From: CAYTLW01 sp964438735
GTDB lineage: Bacteria > Myxococcota_A > UBA9042
DNA: 26,871 bases
Assembly (NCBI GenBank): GCA_964438735.1
Contig: CAYTLW010000108.1
Location: 1-26,871, forward strand
Direction: 5' to 3'
Shown here: one piece after another, positions 8,141 to 15,140 of the stretch
How the letters are laid out: the number at the start of each line of letters is the position of its first letter
Numbering within the stretch: the first letter of the stretch is position 1
Translations under genes and position numbers: made by a program
Notes under the pieces: generated by a model
Databases searched by the model: none
The model's input: only the letters and a program-made list of their open reading frames with translations
Told to the model about the DNA's origin: nothing

Positions 8141-9754
8141 TCAGGCCCGCTCGTTGGCGATGACCTGGACCAGCGCAAAGAGCCACATGGCGTGACGTGC
8201 CATCAGCTGCAGGCTGGTGAACTCCTTTTCACTCTCTGGCGCAAAGTAGCCCGTGCCCACATTGGCGATGGGCACGCCCTCGTCCAGGAAGGGGTCGACG
8301 CCGGTGCCGCCGCGAATGGGCTCTCGGCGGACGGGCACCTCGAAGGGCACGGCGGCCAGCTCGGGCCAGCGGACCAGCTCGGGGTGGTCGACCATGCGCG
8401 GCGCCATGTTGACGTATTGCTGAGTGATCTCGATCTTGTCGGCCGTCGCGCCGAAGGTCTTGATGAAGTCTTCGCGCGCGCTCAGCCCGTCGCTGTCGAA
8501 ATCACGGATGCGGAAGTCCAGGCGCAGGCCGCCGTCGGCCGGCAGGGCGCGGTAGGGGTTGCTGTAACCCTGGTGGCCTTCGGAGTTCTCCGCCGCCAGC
8601 GGCACATCGTCTTCAGCGGCCAGGAACGCGCCGCAGAGTCGCAGACAACGCCAGGTCGCGCCGTCGACGTCGCCGTCTGGCGCGCTGGCCTCGCCGTCGA
8701 TCCGCCACGATGCGCCACGGCGGACGTGCGGGTCGACGACACCGGCGATTGCGGCGGTCAGGGCCGCGCTGGCCGCGCCCAGGTCGCCCTTGTCGCCGGC
8801 GGCGATGGCGAAGCTCAGCCGTGCATCACAGTCCCGAAGTTCGTCGGACTCGAAGCGGTAGGGGAAGACCTGGCTCGGTGCCCAACCCTGCTGCACCAGG
8901 GTCTCCAACGCCTCGGCGGCCAGGCGCGTCGCGGCCCGGTAGCCCTCGGCACGGGCGGTGCAGCCGTGGGTATTGACGCCGCCGATGAAGACATCGATCG
9001 CGCCGCCGACCTCTGCCGGTGAACCGTCGACGACGCCAGGAGCGAACGTCAGGCTGCCATGAGATGCGTTGAAGTTCTCGACGTTGACCTCGAAGGGCAG
9101 GATGCCGTCGATGGTGTAGCCAAACTGCACGCCGCGCTCGGCGAATGTGCGCGCCAATCCGATGACGGCGGCCATGCGACCGACCTCTTCATCGGGGCGG
9201 CCGACCAGCAGCAGGGGCGGGTGCTCCACCTCCGGTTGCTCGGCCAGCAGGTCGGCCAGGGTCATCAGGTGCGTCAGGCCCAGCTTATCGTCCAGACCAA
9301 AAGGCGCGTCGCCGTCGCCGTAGACCAGGTCCTGGCCGAGGAATTCGCGGGCGGCCGGGTAGGTGTCCACATCCACGCAAAGCGCGGCGTTCTTGGGATA
9401 AGGCACGCGGCTTCCATCCCAGTTCGGCAGGATGTGCAAATCCTCCAGCGGCGCGGTACCGCGGCTGGTATCCAGGTGGACCATCAGCGCCACGGGCGGC
9501 TGGCCCACGCCGCGTCCACGACCCGGAAAAGTGGCCAATACGTTGGCGAAATCGTCGCGCTCCACGGTCGCGCCTCGACCGGCGAAGAACTCACCGACAA
9601 AACCCGCGAGGTGGGCCTGGCCAGGGGTCGACGGGATGGCGGTGGAGCGCTCGTCGCTGGCGCTGTCGATCCGAACGATGGACTTCAGATGCTCCAGGGA
9701 GCGGCGGGCGATTGCGGACTCATCGAGGTTCACCTGGCGAATCGAATCGGTCAT
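8141..9754 (-). CDS. M20-family (PepT-like) metallopeptidase
   Basis: This 537-residue cytoplasmic metallopeptidase should have a two-zinc site. Ligands and catalytic residues are visible in order: HLD (His93, Asp95), GLDDKLG with bridging Asp155, PDEEVG with Glu189 and Glu190, YTIDG with Asp216, and a GVNTHG dimerisation-type His. The C-terminal IRGGTGVDPF matches the IRGGTDG-type end of peptidase T. At 537 residues it is longer than typical PepT (about 410), with extra sequence in the lid region, so tripeptidase specificity is not certain. The ATG at 9754 is preceded by CAGGAG on the minus strand at good spacing; the longer frame to 9874 adds a non-family-like tail. It is divergent from the glycosylase-like gene. 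Confidence 0.88.
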   Translation of the reverse strand: MTDSIRQVNLDESAIARRSLEHLKSIVRIDSASDERSTAIPSTPGQAHLAGFVGEFFAGRGATVERDDFANVLATFPGRGRGVGQPPVALMVHLDTSRGTAPLEDLHILPNWDGSRVPYPKNAALCVDVDTYPAAREFLGQDLVYGDGDAPFGLDDKLGLTHLMTLADLLAEQPEVEHPPLLLVGRPDEEVGRMAAVIGLARTFAERGVQFGYTIDGILPFEVNVENFNASHGSLTFAPGVVDGSPAEVGGAIDVFIGGVNTHGCTARAEGYRAATRLAAEALETLVQQGWAPSQVFPYRFESDELRDCDARLSFAIAAGDKGDLGAASAALTAAIAGVVDPHVRRGASWRIDGEASAPDGDVDGATWRCLRLCGAFLAAEDDVPLAAENSEGHQGYSNPYRALPADGGLRLDFRIRDFDSDGLSAREDFIKTFGATADKIEITQQYVNMAPRMVDHPELVRWPELAAVPFEVPVRREPIRGGTGVDPFLDEGVPIANVGTGYFAPESEKEFTSLQLMARHAMWLFALVQVIANERA

Positions 9755-9847
9755 GGGCGCGCTCCTGGAGTACAAGGCCGGCACAGCGGCCTCAAAAAGG
9801 GCGCGGAATGTAGCGGAAAGAGGCGCCAGAGGCAACGCGAATGGCCG

Positions 9848-9875
9848 TTGCGCTCCGTTTTCGGGCGGGTACACT
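9848..9875 (+). promoter_or_regulatory. Candidate sigma-70-type promoter for the glycosylase-like gene
   Basis: TTGCGC at 9848-9853 and TACACT at 9870-9875 are spaced by 16 bases, 23 bases before the ATG at 9899, whose ribosome-binding site AGGAG is at 9888-9892. Each hexamer matches consensus only in part. A small inverted repeat (GCAACG/CGTTGC) overlaps the -35 region. Confidence 0.3.
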
Positions 9876-9898
9876 GCGTGCCCATTCAGGAGTGAACG

Positions 9899-10255
9899 AT
9901 GGTGGAGTTTGACGGGATCTGGCAGCGCGCTGTGACGCGAAAAGGAGAGGCTGAGCTGCTCGAACGGCTACCTGAGGTCCCCGATCACGCGGCAATCGCC
10001 GAGACGTCGGACGACCGCTGGTTGGCGGCCATGGCGCGTTGGGTCTTCGCCGCTGGATTTCGTTGGCGGGTCATCCAGGCCAAGTGGCCGACCTTCGAGG
10101 AGGCCTTTGTCGGCTTCTCGCCAGGCATCGTCGCGGACTTCTCCGAGGCCATGGAGAGCGCCCTGGCCCAGGAGGCTTTTGTCCACTGGCGCCAGCAGAC
10201 CGGCCGCCCATTCACACACCTGAGCATCATCGTCGCCTGCTCCACCGATCGCTGA
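9899..10255 (+). CDS. Shortened DNA-3-methyladenine glycosylase I-like protein (internal deletion)
   Basis: This is a 118-residue protein with a good ribosome-binding site (AGGAG, six bases before ATG 9899). Residues 1 to about 85 resemble the N-terminal half of the Tag-like glycosylase family (COG2818 type), with DDRWLAAMARWVFAAGF followed by KWPTFEEAFVGFSP. The last 30 residues (WRQQTGRPFTHLSIIVACS) resemble the C-terminal end of the same family. The roughly 80-90 residues normally between them, which carry much of the helical DNA-binding core, are missing. The frame is intact, so this is either an in-frame deletion relic or a minimal derivative. Base-excision activity is unlikely. The assignment and size of the deletion come from memory of the family, not from an alignment. 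Confidence 0.65.
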   Translation: MVEFDGIWQRAVTRKGEAELLERLPEVPDHAAIAETSDDRWLAAMARWVFAAGFRWRVIQAKWPTFEEAFVGFSPGIVADFSEAMESALAQEAFVHWRQQTGRPFTHLSIIVACSTDR

Positions 10256-10293
10256 TAAGCTGTCTCCGTGATTGCCAGATCCGGAGGACAGAT

Positions 10294-12333
10294 ATGCGAC
10301 GCACACTCCTCATCGCCGCGCTCGTGGCCATCGTCTGCCCCGCCGAACCTGCCGATGCCGCTGTGCCGGGCACCATGTCCATCAGCGGCGCGCTCTTCGC
10401 CCAGGGCGGCGGGCCGGCGGTGGATGGCGACCACATCCTGACCTTCCGTCTTTATGGCGTGGAAAAGGGCGGCAAGGCGGTGTGGTCCGAAGGCCCGGCG
10501 GTGGTGACGGCCAAACAAGGGCGCTTTGTACGCGTATTGGGCACGCCCAAACCCATCGACGCGGCGCTGTTGGGTGGGCTGGCGCAGACCTGGCTCGGGG
10601 TACAGGTGGGCAATGAGCCCGAGCTGCCGCGGGTGCGTCTGCATTCGGTGGCATTTGCTGCCCGAGCGAGCAGCTCGGCGGGGCTCGATTGCAGCGGATG
10701 CGTCACCGGCAAGCAGCTGGCGTCCGGCACGGTGGCGGCGGCGCACATCGGCTTCCCCTACGCTGGCGCCAAAACAAAGGGTGGCCCGGCACTGCAGGCC
10801 GCAGACTTGAATTGCACGGCCTGTGTCTCGGTCAGTGAACTCAAATTCGACGGCGACGTGGACCTGGGCGGCAACGCGCTCAAGGTCAGCAAGATGAGCG
10901 CCACCTCGGTGGTCGCCGGTACGGTGGCCGCCAACAGCTTCGTCGGCGACGGCAGCAAGCTCAGTGGCCTCAAAGTGCCCTCTGGCACGTGCCCCAAGGG
11001 CCAGCTCATGCGCGGCATCGACGGCGACGGCAAGCCCCAATGCGCGGTGGCGTTGTCGGCCGATAACGTGCCCGGCGACCTGCTGGATGAGGTCTCCAAC
11101 AACCTGCTCACCAACCAGTTCATCGACGCGGTGGCCAGCAAGAACACGCCGGTCGCCATCCAGGACAACAACCCCACTGGCGTGGGTGATGAAGTGACCG
11201 TGCCCGACCTGGGCGTGGCCCAGAAGCTGGCCGTGAGCGTGCACATCAAGAACTCGAACCTGGCCACCGTGGAGCTGCAGCTCTTCGACCCCAACAACGC
11301 CAAGTACGTGCTCTTCGCCAAGGGCGCCGCCAAAGGCAACGAGTTGAAGACCACCTGGCCGGCGCCGAGCAAGCCCACGAGCGGTGACCTGGGCGCGTGG
11401 TCGGGCAAGAACCCCAAGGGCAAGTGGCGTCTGCGGGTGATCGACACCGCCTTCTTCAACAACGGCAGCGACGGCGCCGTGGTGGCCTGGTCCATCGACA
11501 TCCACACCCTGTCCTCCAAGAAGGTCGCCGCCAACGGGCTGCTGCAAGCCAACGGCGGCCTGCGACTGCCCATCGCCGACAAGCCGCCATTGGCGTGCAA
11601 CGAAGCCGCTTTCGGCCATGTGTGGGCCAGCCGCAAAGAGCAGATCGTCTACTTCTGCAATGGCGAGGACTGGTTCCCCATGTCCATCGGCTCCCTGGGT
11701 ACGGCGTCGCACCCGGCCGCCAGTTGCCTGGCCATCAAGCAGAAGTGGGGCGCGGCCAAGAGCGGCCTGTACTGGATCGACTCGGACGGCAAGGGCGGCC
11801 TCGGCGCCTGGCAGGCGTGGTGTGACATGGACACAGCCGGCGGCGGCTGGACCCTGGTGAACACCAAGGTGAGCACTGCCTTCATCGCCTGGAGCGACAA
11901 GACAAACACCAGCTGCGGCAAGTCGACCACGGCCAACTGCGCCTCGCGCGTGCCCACCGGCATGAAGTGGACCTACGCCATGTGGCGCTTCTCGACCACG
12001 GACAAGTACTGGGTCCAGTTCGACCGCTCCGCGCACGCCGGCTTCACCGCCTTCCTCGAGGGCGCCAAGGTCACCAACAACCCGACCGTGGGCGGCTTCA
12101 CCCGCAACGTAGCCGGCAAGTTGACCGGGCCGACGTCGGTGAGCTCGATGCACTACTACTACACCAACGGCATCTCGGAGAATCACGGCGGTGGCGACCA
12201 GTGGCTGGACATGTGGAATGGCGCGGACGGGTCGAACAAGTACAAGGATATCGAGGGCAACTCTGCGCTCGCCGGCACCAAGTGTGTCGCCGCCTACTGC
12301 AAGTCGGCCCCCATCTGGATGCTGGTCCGCTAG
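10294..12333 (+). CDS. Secreted P-domain and fibrinogen-like domain protein
   Basis: This 679-residue exported protein starts at ATG 10294, seven bases after GGAGG (10282-10286). It has a type I signal peptide ending near ADA-AVPG and no lipobox. Residues about 28-260 form a beta-rich region with paired-Cys motifs (CSGC, CTAC) and SFVGDGSKLSGL, which resembles GDGSxLTGL motifs of phage-tail-like and surface fibre proteins. Residues about 268-408 look like a proprotein-convertase P-domain (GDEVTVPDLG, LRVIDTAFFNNG). The C-terminal 200 residues resemble a bacterial fibrinogen-like domain (SCLAIK, WCDMDTAGGGWTLV). P-domains usually accompany a protease, but none is here. Adhesion or glycan binding is the likely role. 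It begins the four-gene exported set and lies 38 bases after the glycosylase relic. Confidence 0.82.
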   Translation: MRRTLLIAALVAIVCPAEPADAAVPGTMSISGALFAQGGGPAVDGDHILTFRLYGVEKGGKAVWSEGPAVVTAKQGRFVRVLGTPKPIDAALLGGLAQTWLGVQVGNEPELPRVRLHSVAFAARASSSAGLDCSGCVTGKQLASGTVAAAHIGFPYAGAKTKGGPALQAADLNCTACVSVSELKFDGDVDLGGNALKVSKMSATSVVAGTVAANSFVGDGSKLSGLKVPSGTCPKGQLMRGIDGDGKPQCAVALSADNVPGDLLDEVSNNLLTNQFIDAVASKNTPVAIQDNNPTGVGDEVTVPDLGVAQKLAVSVHIKNSNLATVELQLFDPNNAKYVLFAKGAAKGNELKTTWPAPSKPTSGDLGAWSGKNPKGKWRLRVIDTAFFNNGSDGAVVAWSIDIHTLSSKKVAANGLLQANGGLRLPIADKPPLACNEAAFGHVWASRKEQIVYFCNGEDWFPMSIGSLGTASHPAASCLAIKQKWGAAKSGLYWIDSDGKGGLGAWQAWCDMDTAGGGWTLVNTKVSTAFIAWSDKTNTSCGKSTTANCASRVPTGMKWTYAMWRFSTTDKYWVQFDRSAHAGFTAFLEGAKVTNNPTVGGFTRNVAGKLTGPTSVSSMHYYYTNGISENHGGGDQWLDMWNGADGSNKYKDIEGNSALAGTKCVAAYCKSAPIWMLVR

Positions 12334-12469
12334 GGCGCACACAGCCGGGTCCTCTCCCCTTTCGGACACCGCGTACAGGTCCCTATGCGGCCCTGCAACC
12401 CACATTCCCTTGCCCCGCAGGGTCCAGGTTCGCTACAAGGTGGGCTGCCGTCGAGAAGCCCGGAGCGTC

Positions 12470-13180
12470 ATGTCGAACATCCCGCACCTTTGTCGCGCCG
12501 TGGCGCGCACGCGAGGCCGCCCCGTGAGCGCGCTGGCCGTCGCCGCCAGCTTCGCCCTCTGGGCCGGCGCCTGTGGTAGCACCGACGGCGCCGCCCCCAT
12601 CAACCCTTGCACAGCCGACAAGCACTGCGTCCTGGACGATGCCGGGCAGGCCGATTGCGAGTCGGGCTATACCTGGGCCGACCCGGACGACCCCAACAAC
12701 CTCGAGTGCGTGGCTGTTGTCGATCCCAACGCCGGTGACGCGGGCGCTCAGGACGGCGGCGAGCCGATTCAGAACAAGGTCGCCGGCCCACGGCCCTTCG
12801 CCTGTGGCGATGGCACCTGCGCCGCCCCGTGGGAGACCGCCGCCAATTGCGCCGTCGACTGCGCACCGTGGAAGCCGGTCTGCGGCGACGGCAGCTGTGA
12901 CCAGGGCGAGACCTGCGGCAGCTGCAGCCAGGACTGCGGCGCCTGCAAGGGTGTGGATGCGGGCAGTGGCGCCAAGTGCGGTGACTATGTCTGCGCGTCG
13001 ACGGAGACCTGCGAGACCTGTCCGACAGACTGCGGTTCGTGCATGGACGGCGGTGGTGGTGGGCCAGGCAGTTGCCAGGGTAAATGCGGCAAGTACGATG
13101 CGACCTCGACCTGCCAGTGCGACGCCAGTTGCAAGCAATACAGCGACTGCTGCTCGGATTTCGACCAGGTCTGCCCGTGA
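12470..13180 (+). CDS. Cys-rich lipoprotein with C-terminal somatomedin-B-like domain
   Basis: This 236-residue lipoprotein starts at ATG 12470, preceded by GGAG. The signal peptide ends in WAGAC with Cys35. Three repeats of the form CGDGxC...ETCxxCxxDCG lie between about residues 110 and 190. A Gly-rich linker then leads to the final 36 residues, which have eight cysteines in the spacing of a somatomedin-B domain (SCQGKC, TCQCDASC, DCCSDFDQVC). That module is common in animal extracellular proteins such as vitronectin and forms a tight disulfide knot. The protein must fold in an oxidising place, so it is periplasmic or surface exposed. It lies 136 bases after the P-domain gene and 22 bases before the next, probably in one operon. 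The binding partner is unknown. Confidence 0.82.
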   Translation: MSNIPHLCRAVARTRGRPVSALAVAASFALWAGACGSTDGAAPINPCTADKHCVLDDAGQADCESGYTWADPDDPNNLECVAVVDPNAGDAGAQDGGEPIQNKVAGPRPFACGDGTCAAPWETAANCAVDCAPWKPVCGDGSCDQGETCGSCSQDCGACKGVDAGSGAKCGDYVCASTETCETCPTDCGSCMDGGGGGPGSCQGKCGKYDATSTCQCDASCKQYSDCCSDFDQVCP

Positions 13181-13202
13181 CATGCGGGTCCGTGGAGGCG
13201 AG

Positions 13203-15140
13203 ATGATGGTGGCGCGAGCCAACCGCCATGTGAGCGCAATCGCAGCCCTGCTGGCGCTGTCCCTTGTATGGGGATGCGGCGGCGGGGACGACGGTTCGGA
13301 CGGCGCCGATTCGACCGCCACCGACGCTGCGATCGACGGCCAGTCCGACGCGGGAGTGGACGCGGGCGCGCAAGACGACGCCCCGATCGGACCAGACGCG
13401 GTCGTCAAACCGGCGCCGAAGCCGCCGACGGTCAAGATCGTCAACCCGGGTGACGGCGCGGTGCTGCACGGCAAGGTGACCCTCGAGGCCATCGCCGAGG
13501 CAGCGCGCAAACACATCAAGGTCGTGCAGATCCGCTTCGACCTGGACGGCAAACCCATCGCGCAGCTGGACAAGGCGCCCTGGTCGGCGCAGTGGGACAC
13601 GGGCAACGCAGCCGAGGGCAAACACAAGCTGACGGCCACCGCCCTGGACAGCGCCGGCAGCAGCGCCCAACACAGCGTCGAGGTGACCATCGACCGCAGC
13701 GGCCCCACCATCGGCTTCAGCCAACCGGCCAAGTACGCCCTGGTCAACGGCGACGAGCAGCCTGTGGAGATGGCGGTGACGGTCGGCGACACGCCGCCGG
13801 TCGAGGTCGCGTTCTCGGTCAAGAAGGGCGCCTCGCAACTGAAGTTGGGCACGGTCAAGAAGGCGCCCTGGTCGGCCACCTGGAGCACCAAGGGGCGTGA
13901 CAGCGGCAACTGGACCCTCATCGCCACAGCGACGGACAGCAAGGGCATGAGCAACAGCGCGCTCCGCCACGTCTTGCTCGACAGGCCACCCACCGTCTCG
14001 CTGAGCAAACCAAAGGCTGGCGAGGTGCTGAAAGGGGTGGTCAAGGTGACCATGACCGCGGCCGACGATCGCGGCCTGTCGGAGCTGCGTCTGGAAGTGG
14101 ACGGCAAACCCATCGCGGCCAAGGCGACCAAAGCCAAGTCAGAGAACCTGACGGCGTCCTGGGATACCAGCGCTATCGGCGGCGGCAAACACACGGTCAA
14201 GGCCAGTTGCGTCGACAGCAGCGGCCAGAAGGCGGAGGTCAGTATCGACCTGACCGTCGACCAGCCCATGACAGCGAAGTTGCTGATGTGTGCGGACAAA
14301 GCCTTCGAACCCTGCGGCGAGATGACCCTGGCACCGGACACGCTCAAGGGCATCGTGGCTTTGAAGGTCGTGGTGGTGGACGACACCGCCAAGCCGGCTT
14401 CGGCGACCCTGAAGCTGGGCGACAAGGTGCTGGTGGACTTGAGCAAGCCGCCCCTGCAGTGGCTCTGGGATACGGCCAAGAACCCCGATGGGGCGCACAA
14501 GCTGACCGTCAAGGCGCTCAACAGCCTGGGCGATGCGGTCGACCTCTCCTACGCAGTCAGCATCAACAACTGCGACCTGGACCTGGACGGACACCTGTCC
14601 GACTCCGCCGCGTGTGGTGGTGACGATTGCGACGACGACAACGCCGACATCTACACGGGCGCCAAGGACATGCTCGGCGATGGCGTCGACCAGAGCTGCG
14701 ATGGCTTCGACGGCGTCGACGACGACGGCGACGGCTGGCTGTCCAAGGTTTCTGGCGGCAAGGACTGCGACGACGGAAACAAGGCCATCCATCCTTGCGT
14801 CGACGACAAGGCCGGCGATGGCATCGATCAGGACTGCGATGGCAAGGACATCCAGGGCTGCGATGACTGCGAGTCCTGCACCCTGGACGCACCTGGCGGC
14901 GATGGCTGCGTACACCTGGCGTTCGGCGACGGCAGCCTGTGCAAGGACGACGAGCCGTGCACCAGCGGCGAGAGCTGCAGCGCCGGCAAATGCAAAGCCG
15001 CCAAGACGGCCAACTGCGACGACGGCAATCCGTGCACGATGGACGTCTGTGACGGCAAGGGCGGCTGCGTGAACGACAAGGTGGCAGATGGCGCCACGTG
15101 CGGCGCCGGCAAGACCTGCAGCGCAGGGGTGTGCAAATGA
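13203..15140 (+). CDS. Lipoprotein with four Ig-like domains and MopE-type metal-binding repeats
   Basis: This 645-residue lipoprotein starts at one of two adjacent ATGs (13203 or 13206) after GGAGG at 13194-13198; the second has the better spacing. The signal peptide ends in LVWGC with Cys25, followed by an Asp/Ala-rich tether. Four bacterial Ig-like domains follow (about residues 73-457), seen as PPTVKIVNPGDG, GPTIGFSQP, PPTVSLSKP and a diverged fourth. APWSAQWDT, APWSATWST and LTASWDT recur at the same place in the first three. Residues about 455-556 hold two putative metal-binding MopE-type segments (GDDCDDDNADIY, DGVDQSCDGFDG, KDCDDGNKAIHP, DGIDQDCDGKD). The last 90 residues are Cys-rich with one CDDGNPCTMDVCDG unit. 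Its stop overlaps the next start. Confidence 0.86.
   Translation: MMVARANRHVSAIAALLALSLVWGCGGGDDGSDGADSTATDAAIDGQSDAGVDAGAQDDAPIGPDAVVKPAPKPPTVKIVNPGDGAVLHGKVTLEAIAEAARKHIKVVQIRFDLDGKPIAQLDKAPWSAQWDTGNAAEGKHKLTATALDSAGSSAQHSVEVTIDRSGPTIGFSQPAKYALVNGDEQPVEMAVTVGDTPPVEVAFSVKKGASQLKLGTVKKAPWSATWSTKGRDSGNWTLIATATDSKGMSNSALRHVLLDRPPTVSLSKPKAGEVLKGVVKVTMTAADDRGLSELRLEVDGKPIAAKATKAKSENLTASWDTSAIGGGKHTVKASCVDSSGQKAEVSIDLTVDQPMTAKLLMCADKAFEPCGEMTLAPDTLKGIVALKVVVVDDTAKPASATLKLGDKVLVDLSKPPLQWLWDTAKNPDGAHKLTVKALNSLGDAVDLSYAVSINNCDLDLDGHLSDSAACGGDDCDDDNADIYTGAKDMLGDGVDQSCDGFDGVDDDGDGWLSKVSGGKDCDDGNKAIHPCVDDKAGDGIDQDCDGKDIQGCDDCESCTLDAPGGDGCVHLAFGDGSLCKDDEPCTSGESCSAGKCKAAKTANCDDGNPCTMDVCDGKGGCVNDKVADGATCGAGKTCSAGVCK

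Noticed and set aside
12384..12424. GGCCCTGC/GCAGGGTC pairing between the P-domain and SMB genes as a terminator.
   Set aside because: No T run follows, the loop is long, and the next gene is codirectional and functionally similar.
12383..14521. A 712-codon minus-strand open frame in the exported-protein operon.
   Set aside because: Low-complexity Ser/Ala/Leu composition antiparallel to genes with clear lipoboxes and domains.
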